Source: Agaricicola taiwanensis_A
GTDB taxonomy: Bacteria; Pseudomonadota; Alphaproteobacteria; Rhizobiales; Methylopilaceae
Assembly (NCBI GenBank): GCA_040394255.1
Contig: JBEBSP010000162.1
Span: 1 to 6,152, forward strand
Reading direction: 5' to 3'
Length of the DNA: 6,152 nucleotides
Part shown: positions 1-5,553 of the stretch, one piece after another
Position numbering within the stretch: the stretch's first letter is position 1
Layout of the letters: the number at the start of each line of letters is the position of its first letter
Made by a program: the position numbers and the translations under genes
The notes under the pieces: generated by a model
Told to the model about the DNA's origin: nothing
What the model saw: the letters and a program-made list of their open reading frames with translations, nothing else
The model's database searches: none

Positions 1-593
1 AGCATCCCCGGATCGACGCCGATCTTGGCCAGCGCGCGGTCGTATTTCGTAATGGCCGCGCCGCCGAAGATCAGGTCCGCGTCGGCGGGGCAGTTCAGCC
101 AGCCGTTGTGCTGGATTTCCGTCTCCAGTTGCCCCGGCGCCCAGCCGGCATAGCCCAGCGCCAGCACCGCCTTGTGCGGGCCGTTTCCGGCGGCGATGGC
201 CTTCAGGATGTCGAGCGTCGCCGTCAGGCAGATGCCGCCCTCGATCGGCAGGGTGGAGTTCTCGACGATGTAGTCCGGCGTGTGCAGCACGAAGCCGCGC
301 CCGGTCTCGACCGGGCCGCCCTTGACGATCTGGATCGCCTCGGCGCGCGGCGGCAGGGTGATGCGCTCCTCGTCCGGAACGATCTCCAACTGCACCAGCA
401 GTTCGCGGAAGCCGATGTGGGCGGCGGGATTGTTGAGGATGATGCCCATGGCGCCATCGGCGGAATGGGCACAGACATAGATCACACTTTTGGTGAAACG
501 CTCGTCGTCCATCATGGGCATGGCGACGAGTATCTGGCCCTCGAGATAGCCAGTCTTGCTGCCGCCTTCGTGACGCAACCCGAATATATCCAT
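1..593 (-). CDS. YqgE/AlgH family protein (UPF0301), 3' end cut by window edge
   Basis: I read 197 codons without a stop, from the ATG at 593-591 to the window edge; the last visible residues are KIGVDPGM. The family is usually about 185-205 residues, so only a few C-terminal residues are missing. Family motifs are clear: AMP near residues 24-26, GAMGIILN at 47-54, GGPV at 92-95, GYAGWAPGQLE at 148-158 and NGWL at 163-166. There is no signal peptide or membrane segment, so it should be cytosolic. The molecular function of YqgE proteins is not firmly established; the AlgH name comes from a Pseudomonas alginate regulator. The start is well fixed: an in-frame TGA lies only two codons upstream (599-597). 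No Shine-Dalgarno sequence precedes it. It is divergent from the DsbD-like gene across 65 bases. Family assignment is sure; role is unknown. Confidence 0.93.
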   Translation of the reverse strand, partial: MDIFGLRHEGGSKTGYLEGQILVAMPMMDDERFTKSVIYVCAHSADGAMGIILNNPAAHIGFRELLVQLEIVPDEERITLPPRAEAIQIVKGGPVETGRGFVLHTPDYIVENSTLPIEGGICLTATLDILKAIAAGNGPHKAVLALGYAGWAPGQLETEIQHNGWLNCPADADLIFGGAAITKYDRALAKIGVDPGM

Positions 594-658
594 GGTTCAA
601 GTGTAATCGCACCGGGGGATTTTCGGAAGAGGGTTCACGCCACTGTGGCTGGTGGGCG
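594..658. promoter_or_regulatory. Divergent intergenic region between yqgE-like and DsbD-like genes
   Basis: These 65 bases must carry the 5' control signals of both divergent genes unless a promoter lies inside a coding region. On the minus strand, TACACT (605-600) is a plausible -10 hexamer, with its predicted start falling on the A of the yqgE-like ATG at 593. I see no good -35 at the right spacing. On the plus strand a purine-rich stretch (625-633) is too far from the ATG at 659 to act as a ribosome binding site, and GGTGGG (651-656) is too close. Support is weak apart from the gene arrangement. Confidence 0.35.
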
Positions 659-1510
659 ATGAAGATTGGGAGTAAGCGGGATGGCATGATCCGTCTTCTG
701 GTCTCCACTGTCCTTATGGTCACCCCCCTGGGCTTCGCCATGGCCGGCCCGGTGTCGCCATGGTCCGCCGACGGCAATGCCGCCATCCGTCTGATGGCGG
801 GCCGTCCGCAGGCCGGTTCCGGGACACTGCTCGCCGGTCTGGAAATCCGTCTCGACCCGGGCTGGAAGACCTACTGGAAGGTGCCGGGCGACAGCGGCGT
901 GCCGCCGCGCTTCGACTGGAGCGGATCGGACAACGTCGCCTCCGTCGAGCCGCTGTTTCCCGCTCCCAAGCGCCTGGCCGACGGCGCCGGCTGGGCCATC
1001 GGCTACGACAGTTCGCTGGTGGTGCCGCTCAGGGTGACGCCGAAGGACGCGGCCCGCCCCGTCACGCTCGAACTGACGCTGGACTATGCCGTCTGCGAGA
1101 AGCTGTGCGTTCCCGCGCGCGGAACAGCCAGCCTGACCCATGCGCCGGACAGCGACATCGACCGCTTCGCCGCGGCGGACATCGAGCGCTTTCTGAAACG
1201 GACGCCGCGCCGGGCATCCTTAGGAGACGGCGGAAAGCCATCCGTCACGGCGGAACGGCTGGCCGACGGCGCCTTCCGGGTCGCGGTCGCCGCCACGGAT
1301 GCCCGGACTGTCGATCTCTTCGCCTCCAGCGATTCGGTCTGGGCGCCGCCCCTGCCGGAGCTTGAGGGGCGCGACGCCGAGGGCCGGCACCTGTTCCGCG
1401 TCTCGGCCAGGAAGGCCCCGGCGGGCACGAGCGTCACACTCGTCGCGGTCGCCGACGACAGCGTGGTCGAGATCATCCTGCCGCTTGATGGCGCGCCGCT
1501 GAAGCCCTAA
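659..1510 (+). CDS. Exported DsbD-alpha-like thiol-disulfide interchange protein
   Basis: The 283-residue protein begins with a basic N-terminus and a hydrophobic segment (about residues 10-28) ending in AMA, a typical Sec signal peptide, so the mature protein should be periplasmic. The body resembles the N-terminal (alpha) domain of DsbD as found in stand-alone COG4233-type proteins. It has DPGWKTYWKVPGDSGVPP at residues 66-83 and the hallmark YAVCEKLCVPA, with cysteines 146 and 150 in a CxxxC pair. There is no multi-helix membrane domain and no C-terminal thioredoxin domain, so it cannot carry electrons across the membrane alone. Its likely role, by inference, is thiol-disulfide exchange with periplasmic partners. 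An in-frame ATG at 686 would start right at the hydrophobic core and is an alternative start; neither start has a good ribosome binding site. The peroxiredoxin gene follows 110 bases downstream. Confidence 0.85.
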   Translation: MKIGSKRDGMIRLLVSTVLMVTPLGFAMAGPVSPWSADGNAAIRLMAGRPQAGSGTLLAGLEIRLDPGWKTYWKVPGDSGVPPRFDWSGSDNVASVEPLFPAPKRLADGAGWAIGYDSSLVVPLRVTPKDAARPVTLELTLDYAVCEKLCVPARGTASLTHAPDSDIDRFAAADIERFLKRTPRRASLGDGGKPSVTAERLADGAFRVAVAATDARTVDLFASSDSVWAPPLPELEGRDAEGRHLFRVSARKAPAGTSVTLVAVADDSVVEIILPLDGAPLKP

Positions 1511-1573
1511 GAGACCCTTTGAAACCGTGCCATGCCGTTTGCAGACCGGCCTGACACGGTTTCAAGCGGTCTC
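1511..1573. repeat. Long imperfect inverted repeat (19-base arms) after the DsbD-like gene
   Basis: The arm at 1511-1529 and the reverse complement of 1555-1573 agree at 17 of 19 positions, including an unbroken 11-base block (1519-1529 with 1555-1565). One of the two differences would be a G-U pair in RNA. The 25-base loop contains a second short stem, GCCG (1534-1537) with CGGC (1547-1550). The structure begins on the base after the TAA stop at 1508-1510 and ends 47 bases before the peroxiredoxin ATG. No T-run follows on either strand, so it is not a classical intrinsic terminator. It could be an mRNA processing or stabilising hairpin, a Rho-independent-like attenuator without a U tract, or a dispersed palindromic element. 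Confidence 0.75.
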
Positions 1574-1608
1574 CAGGACCGCCCCACCATTTGCCGTCTT
1601 CATCTGCA

Positions 1609-1613
1609 CGAGG
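1609..1613 (+). promoter_or_regulatory. Ribosome binding site of the peroxiredoxin gene
   Basis: CGAGG at 1609-1613 ends 7 bases before the ATG at 1621, a normal spacing. This supports the ATG over an in-frame TTG at 1591, which would add ten residues not expected in this family. Confidence 0.6.
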
Positions 1614-1620
1614 CCGACCC

Positions 1621-2106
1621 ATGACCATTCAGACGGGCGAACGCCTGCCGGACGCCACCTTCACCGTGATGACCGCCGACGGTCCCGCACCGAAAACCAC
1701 GAAGGATCTGTTCGCGGGCCGCAAGGTCGTGTTCTTCGCGGTGCCCGGCGCCTTCACCCCGACCTGCCACCGCAACCACCTGCCGGGCTTCCTGGCCAAC
1801 GCCGAGGCCATCAAGGCCAAGGGCGTCGACGCCATAGCCGTCACCGGCGTCAACGACGTCTTCGTGATGAGCGCCTGGGCGGAGGCCACCGGCGGCAAGG
1901 GCGTGATCGAGTTCCTCGCCGACGGCGGCGGTGCTTTCGCCAAAGCCATCGGCATGGATGTCGACCTGACGGAGCGCGGCCTCGGCCTGCGTTCCAAGCG
2001 CTACGCCATGATCGTCGACGACGGCGTGATCAGCTATCTCGCCATCGAGGAAGCCCCGGGACAGGCCGAAACCTCAAGCGCGGCGAAGCTGCTCGAAGCG
2101 CTGTAG
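1621..2106 (+). CDS. Peroxiredoxin, Prx5/AHP1-like, single cysteine
   Basis: The 161-residue cytosolic protein matches the Prx5 group in length and motifs. It should reduce hydrogen peroxide and organic hydroperoxides using a thiol donor, commonly glutathione/glutaredoxin or thioredoxin in this family. The peroxidatic site PGAFTPTC lies at residues 42-49, with Pro42, Thr46 and Cys49. The conserved arginine of the active site is most likely Arg127, in RYAMIVDDG (127-135). Cys49 is the only cysteine in the protein, so there is no internal resolving cysteine, which implies a 1-Cys type mechanism. The ATG at 1621 follows a good ribosome binding site and gives the usual N-terminus (MTIQTGERLPDATF). 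It lies downstream of the DsbD-like gene in the same direction, with a strong inverted repeat in the gap, so the two may or may not share a transcript. Confidence 0.93.
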   Translation: MTIQTGERLPDATFTVMTADGPAPKTTKDLFAGRKVVFFAVPGAFTPTCHRNHLPGFLANAEAIKAKGVDAIAVTGVNDVFVMSAWAEATGGKGVIEFLADGGGAFAKAIGMDVDLTERGLGLRSKRYAMIVDDGVISYLAIEEAPGQAETSSAAKLLEAL

Positions 2107-2153
2107 AGCGTTCTCAGAAAAGTGGATTCCGGCTTGGCGTCAAGAAAACGCGC
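2107..2153. repeat. Palindromic intergenic element resembling rhizobial repeats
   Basis: This lies in the 54-base gap between the convergent peroxiredoxin and LysR genes, starting on the base after the peroxiredoxin stop. The outer arms GCGTTCTC (2108-2115) and GAAAACGC (2144-2151) pair at 7 of 8 positions. The interior, AAAAGTGGATTCCGG (2119-2133), is like the core of short palindromic repeats I recall as very common between genes in Rhizobiales chromosomes. That resemblance is from memory, not a search. By position it could form the 3' hairpin of both convergent transcripts. Confidence 0.55.
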
Positions 2154-2160
2154 CTGGCCG

Positions 2161-3051
2161 TCATCCATCGGCATAGCCCTTCAGCCCGTCGAACAGGGCA
2201 TCGAAGACCGCGCGGCAATGCGGAGCCGAACGCAGGTTCTCGTGCATCGCCAGCCATGTGCCGAGCTTCATCTCGAAGCTGTCCGGCAGCACGCGGACGA
2301 GGTTCGGCTCGCGCAGCGCGAGCTTCGTCTGGCATCCCCCGATCCCGAAGCCGGCCCGGATCGCCGCGAGTTGGGCAAGATCGCTGTCGGCGCGCAGGGC
2401 GAACAGCGCCCGGTCTGGAAACATGAACTCGCGGCGCATGCTGCGGATCGCGAGCGTTTCCCGGTCATAGCCGATCAGGCTGTGGGCTCCGAGGTCATCC
2501 AGGCTGCGGGGCGTGCCATGCCGTGCGAGATAGTCCCGATGGGCATGGAGACCCACCGGAATCACACCGACGCGCCGCACCAGCAGGGCGTCCTGCCGGG
2601 GCTCGACCATGCGGACGGCGATGTCCGCATCGTGGCGGAGCAGGTTCTCGACCGCGTTCGACAGGGCGAGCTCGATGATGATGCCGGGATGGCTCCGCCG
2701 CAGTGCCGCCAGGATCGGCGGCAGCACCTCGGCGCCCACCACCTCGCTCGCGGTGATCCGGACCACGCCTCCGGCGGTTCCCTGCCGCGATGCCGCCCGC
2801 AGCAAGGCGGCGGCGGCCGAGGACAGCGCTTCGGCGTAGGGGCGCAGTTCGAGCGCCGTGCCCGTGGGCGTCAGGCCATGCTGCGATCGTATGAACAGCT
2901 GAAACCCGACCGCGCGTTCGAGGGCGCCGATGTGACGGCCCACGCTCGGCTGGGCAAGCCCGAGGCTGCGCGCCGCGCCGGACAGCGACCCTTCCTCGAG
3001 CACGGCGAGGAAGCTGCGATAGAGATTCCAGTCGGGATCGATGTCGATCAT
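2161..3051 (-). CDS. LysR-type transcriptional regulator
   Basis: This 296-residue protein has the normal LysR-family length. The N-terminal winged helix-turn-helix spans about residues 8-65, with the recognition region around SLSGAARSLGLAQPSVGRHI (22-41) followed by LFIRSQHGLTPTGTAL. The C-terminal part, from about residue 93, is the effector-binding domain, opening with VVRITASEVVGAEVLPP. It is divergent from the epimerase gene across 88 AT-rich bases, so by the usual LysR rule it probably controls that gene and itself. The ligand cannot be told from sequence. The ATG at 3051-3049 is the only plausible start. It has no Shine-Dalgarno sequence, and a good promoter -10 lies only 7 bases upstream, suggesting a leaderless mRNA. 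Confidence 0.93.
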   Translation of the reverse strand: MIDIDPDWNLYRSFLAVLEEGSLSGAARSLGLAQPSVGRHIGALERAVGFQLFIRSQHGLTPTGTALELRPYAEALSSAAAALLRAASRQGTAGGVVRITASEVVGAEVLPPILAALRRSHPGIIIELALSNAVENLLRHDADIAVRMVEPRQDALLVRRVGVIPVGLHAHRDYLARHGTPRSLDDLGAHSLIGYDRETLAIRSMRREFMFPDRALFALRADSDLAQLAAIRAGFGIGGCQTKLALREPNLVRVLPDSFEMKLGTWLAMHENLRSAPHCRAVFDALFDGLKGYADG

Positions 3052-3055
3052 GCAT

Positions 3056-3069
3056 TTTAGTATATCAAA
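3056..3069. promoter_or_regulatory. Possible LysR operator overlapping the LysR -10
   Basis: A 14-base quasi-palindrome, TTTAGTATATCAAA, matches its own reverse complement at 10 of 14 positions and contains a T-N11-A spacing (T3056, A3068), the loose consensus of LysR binding sites. It covers the -10 element of the regulator's own promoter, where binding would repress it. T-N11-A is a very weak pattern in AT-rich DNA, so this is tentative. Confidence 0.25.
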
Positions 3070-3086
3070 GCCACATTATTAGACAA
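3059..3086 (-). promoter_or_regulatory. Promoter of the LysR gene (-35 TTGTCT, -10 TATACT)
   Basis: On the minus strand TTGTCT (3086-3081) and TATACT (3064-3059) are separated by 16 bases, close to the sigma-70 type consensus TTGACA / TATAAT. The region is the most AT-rich in the window. The expected transcription start is about 3052-3051, at the LysR start codon. Confidence 0.55.
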
Positions 3087-3117
3087 TTTCGTTTACCGTC
3101 CGCCTGGGCGATCCTGA

Positions 3118-3134
3118 CCTCCTGAACAGGGAGG
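3118..3134 (+). promoter_or_regulatory. Shine-Dalgarno of the epimerase inside a small hairpin
   Basis: AGGGAGG (3128-3134) is a strong ribosome binding site, ending 5 bases before the ATG at 3140. CCTCC at 3118-3122 is exactly complementary to GGAGG at 3130-3134 with a 7-base loop, so the ribosome binding site could be masked in the mRNA by a 5-pair, mostly G-C stem. The site fixes the start codon; the regulatory meaning of the stem is inference. Confidence 0.6.
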
Positions 3135-3139
3135 CCATC

Positions 3140-4114
3140 ATGACACAGGACAAGACAGCACTCGTTCTCGGCGCCACCGGCGGCATCGGAGGGGAGGTGG
3201 CGCGCCGCCTCGTCCGGAGCGGATGGAACCTGCGCGCCCTGACGCGCGGCGGCGCCGGCCACGGCCCGGCATCGGGCATCGGGTGGATCGAGGGCGATGC
3301 CCTCAACCGCGATGATGTGATGGCGGCGGCCGAAGGCGTCTCGCTCATCGTCCACGCCGTCAACCCGCCCGGCTATCGCGATTGGGACAAGCTGGTGCTG
3401 CCCATGCTGGACAACACCATCGCCGCCGCCCGCAAGGCAGGCGCGCGCATCCTCCTGCCGGGAACGGTCTACAATTACGGGCCGGACGCCTTTCCGGACA
3501 TCGTCGAGGCCTCGCCCCAGCGCCCCGTCACCCGCAAGGGCGCCATCCGTGTCGAGATGGAGCGCCGGTTGCGCGATGCCGCCGATGAGGGCGTGAGCGT
3601 CCTGATCGTGCGCGCCGGTGATTTCTTCGGCCCGAAGGCGGCCAACAGCTGGTTCTCGCAAGGGCTGGTCAAACCCGGCAGGTCCGTCGCCGCGATCAGC
3701 TACCCCGGCCTGCGCGGCATCGGGCACCAGTGGGCCTATCTGCCCGACGTGGCCGAAACCATGGTCCGGCTGATCGAGCGCGAGGACCGGCTCGGGGTGT
3801 TCGAGACCTTTCACATGGAGGGCCATTGGGACGCCGACGGCACCGCCATGACATCCGCGATCCGCCGCGCCGCCGCCGATCCGGGGTTGAAGATCCGTAC
3901 CTTTCCCTGGTGGCTGCTGAGCCTCGCGTCACCCTTTGTCACGCTGTTCCGGGAACTGGGCGAAATGCGCTATCTCTGGAGACAGCCGGTGCGGATGCGC
4001 AACGACCGCCTGCTGGGCTTTCTCGGCGAGGAGCCGCACACCCCGATCGACGAGGCCGTGCGCGCGACGCTGATCGGGCAGGGGTGCTTGCCGGCAGCGG
4101 GCGCTGCGGCGTGA
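3140..4114 (+). CDS. NAD(P)-dependent epimerase/reductase, atypical extended SDR
   Basis: The 324-residue protein opens with a Rossmann fold: the dinucleotide-binding motif GATGGIG is at residues 11-17, and the adenine-contacting acidic residue appears to be Asp53 in EGDALNRDDV. TVYNYGP (109-115) and RAGDFFGP (158-165) are typical of NAD-dependent epimerase/dehydratase relatives. The usual catalytic YxxxK is not seen; at the expected place is RKGAIRVEME (132-141), giving Lys133 and Arg137 in place of Tyr and Lys. It may therefore use a different catalytic residue, or bind cofactor for a sensing or non-enzymatic role. The substrate is unknown. A strong ribosome binding site supports the start. 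It is divergent from the LysR gene, its likely regulator, and ends 3 bases from the end of rnhA on the other strand. Confidence 0.85.
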   Translation: MTQDKTALVLGATGGIGGEVARRLVRSGWNLRALTRGGAGHGPASGIGWIEGDALNRDDVMAAAEGVSLIVHAVNPPGYRDWDKLVLPMLDNTIAAARKAGARILLPGTVYNYGPDAFPDIVEASPQRPVTRKGAIRVEMERRLRDAADEGVSVLIVRAGDFFGPKAANSWFSQGLVKPGRSVAAISYPGLRGIGHQWAYLPDVAETMVRLIEREDRLGVFETFHMEGHWDADGTAMTSAIRRAAADPGLKIRTFPWWLLSLASPFVTLFRELGEMRYLWRQPVRMRNDRLLGFLGEEPHTPIDEAVRATLIGQGCLPAAGAAA

Positions 4115-4117
4115 CGG

Positions 4118-4585
4118 TCAGGCGGACTGGGGCGCGCCTTTTTTCGCCTTGAACGGGGCCATGCCCGCGCGCGCCAGTTCGTCGGCGCGCTCGTTCATCT
4201 CGTTGCCGGCGTGGCCGCGTACCCAGTGCCAGGTCACGTCGTGGCGGGTGATGGCCTCGTCGAGCTTCATCCACAGGTCCTGGTTCTTCACCGGCTTCCT
4301 GTCGGCGGTCTTCCAGCCGTTGCGCTTCCAGCCCTTGACCCATTTCATCACGCCGTCGCGCAGATATTGCGAATCCGTGTGAAGGTCGACGGCGCAGGGC
4401 CGTTTCAGGGCCTCCAGCGCGGCGATGGCGGCGAACAGCTCCATGCGGTTGTTGGTGGTGGGGGCCTCCCCGCCCGACAGCGCCTTCTCGGTGCCGTTGA
4501 ACACCAGGATCGCGCCCCAGCCGCCGGGGCCGGGATTGCCCGAACAGGCGCCGTCGGTCCAGATCTGCACGCGGGGCTCGCTCAT
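4118..4585 (-). CDS. rnhA: Ribonuclease HI
   Basis: This 155-residue enzyme degrades the RNA strand of RNA-DNA hybrids in the cytosol, acting on R-loops and replication primers. All catalytic positions known from the E. coli enzyme are present, each shifted by one: Asp11 (in WTDGACSGNPGPGGWG), Glu49 (in NNRMEL), Asp71 (in HTDSQYL), His125 (in VRGHAGN) and Asp135 (in ERADELA). Length equals the family norm and there is no N-terminal hybrid-binding domain. The ATG at 4585-4583 overlaps the thrB TGA as ATGA, which points to translational coupling. The open frame continues upstream to 4855, but that part lies over thrB in another frame and carries no RNase H sequence. Its 3' end converges on the epimerase gene with only 3 bases between. 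Confidence 0.97.
   Translation of the reverse strand: MSEPRVQIWTDGACSGNPGPGGWGAILVFNGTEKALSGGEAPTTNNRMELFAAIAALEALKRPCAVDLHTDSQYLRDGVMKWVKGWKRNGWKTADRKPVKNQDLWMKLDEAITRHDVTWHWVRGHAGNEMNERADELARAGMAPFKAKKGAPQSA
4121..4144 (+). terminator. Weak candidate terminator for the epimerase transcript
   Basis: On the plus strand GGCG (4121-4124) can pair with CGCC (4135-4138) and is followed at once by six T (4139-4144). It starts 7 bases after the epimerase stop and lies within the last codons of rnhA on the other strand, where the T-run encodes lysines. The stem is short with a 10-base loop, so termination would be inefficient. Confidence 0.3.
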
Positions 4586-5547
4586 CGGGTCCACCCGTAG
4601 GCGCCCGCATCGCCGGCCGAGCGGTGGAAGCGCAGTTTCCTCCAGTATTCCAGGGGGTCCTTCGGCTTCACCAGCGCGCCCGGCGGCACGGCCAGCCAGT
4701 CGACCAGCCGCGTCAGCAGGAACCGCAGCGCCGATCCGCGCGCCAGGATCGGCAGCGCGGCAAGCTCGTCTTCCGACAGGGGCCGTTCGGCGTGGTAGGA
4801 CGCGAGCAGCGCGCGGCTCTTGGTGACGTTGAACGCGCCGTCCGGCTCGAAGCACCAGGCGTTGAGGCAGATGGCGAGGTCATAGGCCAGCGTGTCGTTG
4901 CAGGCAAAATAGAAGTCGATCAGCCCCGACAGCGTCTGGCCGAGGAAGAAGACGTTGTCCGGGAAGAGGTCGGCGTGGATCACGCCCTGCGGCAGGCCGC
5001 GCGGCCATGAGCCTTCCAGCGCGCGCAGTTCCGCCTCGATCTCGGCGGCGAGACCCGGCATGACGGCATCCGCCCGCGCTCCGGCCTGCTCCGCCAGCGG
5101 CCGCCAGCCCGGCACCGACAGGGCGTTGGCGCGCGTCAGCGTGAAATCCTGCCCCGCCGCGTGGAAGAGGGCGAGCGCGCGTCCCAGCTCGGCGCAATGG
5201 GCGACCTGCGGACGCCGCGTCCACATGCCCTCCAGGAAGGTGACGATGGCGGCGGGCCGCCCGCACAGCGTGCCCAGCGCCTCGCCGGACGCGGTCTTGA
5301 CCGGCAGCGGGCAGGTGATGCCGCGCGCCGCCAGATGCTCCATCAGCCCCAGGAAGAACGGCAGGTCCGCGGGGTTCACGCGCTTTTCATAGAGCGTGAG
5401 GATGAACGTCCCGCTGGTGGTGTGCAGCAGGAAATTGCTGTTCTCCACGCCCTCCGCGATGCCCTTGTAGGACAGCACCTCGCCGATGCCGTAGGGCGCG
5501 ATGAAGCGCGCGAGTTCGTCGTCGGGAACTTCGGTGTAGACGGCCAT
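4582..5547 (-). CDS. thrB: Homoserine kinase (alphaproteobacterial, choline-kinase-like type)
   Basis: This 321-residue protein phosphorylates L-homoserine with ATP to O-phosphohomoserine, the penultimate step of threonine synthesis. It belongs to the aminoglycoside phosphotransferase/choline kinase fold, not the GHMP kinase fold of E. coli ThrB. Evidence: GIAEGVENSNFLL (29-41) near the nucleotide loop; the catalytic loop HADLFPDN at 191-198 with Asp193 and Asn198; the metal-binding Asp211 in LIDFYFACNDTLAYDLA; and CLNAWCFEPDG (227-237), a signature I recognise from this homoserine kinase group. Length matches the family. The ATG at 5547 lies 6 bases after the ispH stop with no clear ribosome binding site, and its own stop overlaps the rnhA start, so translation is probably coupled along the operon. 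Confidence 0.95.
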   Translation of the reverse strand: MAVYTEVPDDELARFIAPYGIGEVLSYKGIAEGVENSNFLLHTTSGTFILTLYEKRVNPADLPFFLGLMEHLAARGITCPLPVKTASGEALGTLCGRPAAIVTFLEGMWTRRPQVAHCAELGRALALFHAAGQDFTLTRANALSVPGWRPLAEQAGARADAVMPGLAAEIEAELRALEGSWPRGLPQGVIHADLFPDNVFFLGQTLSGLIDFYFACNDTLAYDLAICLNAWCFEPDGAFNVTKSRALLASYHAERPLSEDELAALPILARGSALRFLLTRLVDWLAVPPGALVKPKDPLEYWRKLRFHRSAGDAGAYGWTR

Positions 5548-5553
5548 GGACGC

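Noticed and set aside
108..662. Rightward open frame (184 codons) over the yqgE-like gene
   Set aside because: The minus-strand reading gives a near-complete YqgE family protein with all motifs; the plus-strand frame is low-complexity and matches nothing I know.
1591..1620. Earlier TTG start for the peroxiredoxin
   Set aside because: It would add MPSSSARGRP, not expected in the family, and the ATG at 1621 has a well-placed GAGG.
1527..2426. Rightward 299-codon frame running through the peroxiredoxin into the LysR region
   Set aside because: It is a different frame over the peroxiredoxin and antisense to LysR, with an Arg/Gly-rich composition and no motif.
2122..3060. Long rightward open frame (312 codons) covering the LysR gene
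   Set aside because: It is antisense to a full-length LysR gene with clear domains. Its product is rich in Arg, Ala, Gly and His with no recognisable motif, as expected for a shadow frame in GC-rich DNA.
3065..3826. Leftward open frame (253 codons) inside the epimerase
   Set aside because: It is antisense to a clearly recognisable SDR protein and has no ribosome binding site or family motif.
4090..4110. GCAGC / GCTGC hairpin at the end of the epimerase coding region
   Set aside because: A five-base GC stem within Gly/Ala codons and without a T-run is likely by chance at this base composition.
4586..4855. N-terminal extension of rnhA by 90 codons
   Set aside because: The extension lies over thrB in another frame, is Arg/Ala-rich, and has no hybrid-binding domain; the ATG at 4585 gives the standard RNase HI length and an ATGA overlap with thrB.
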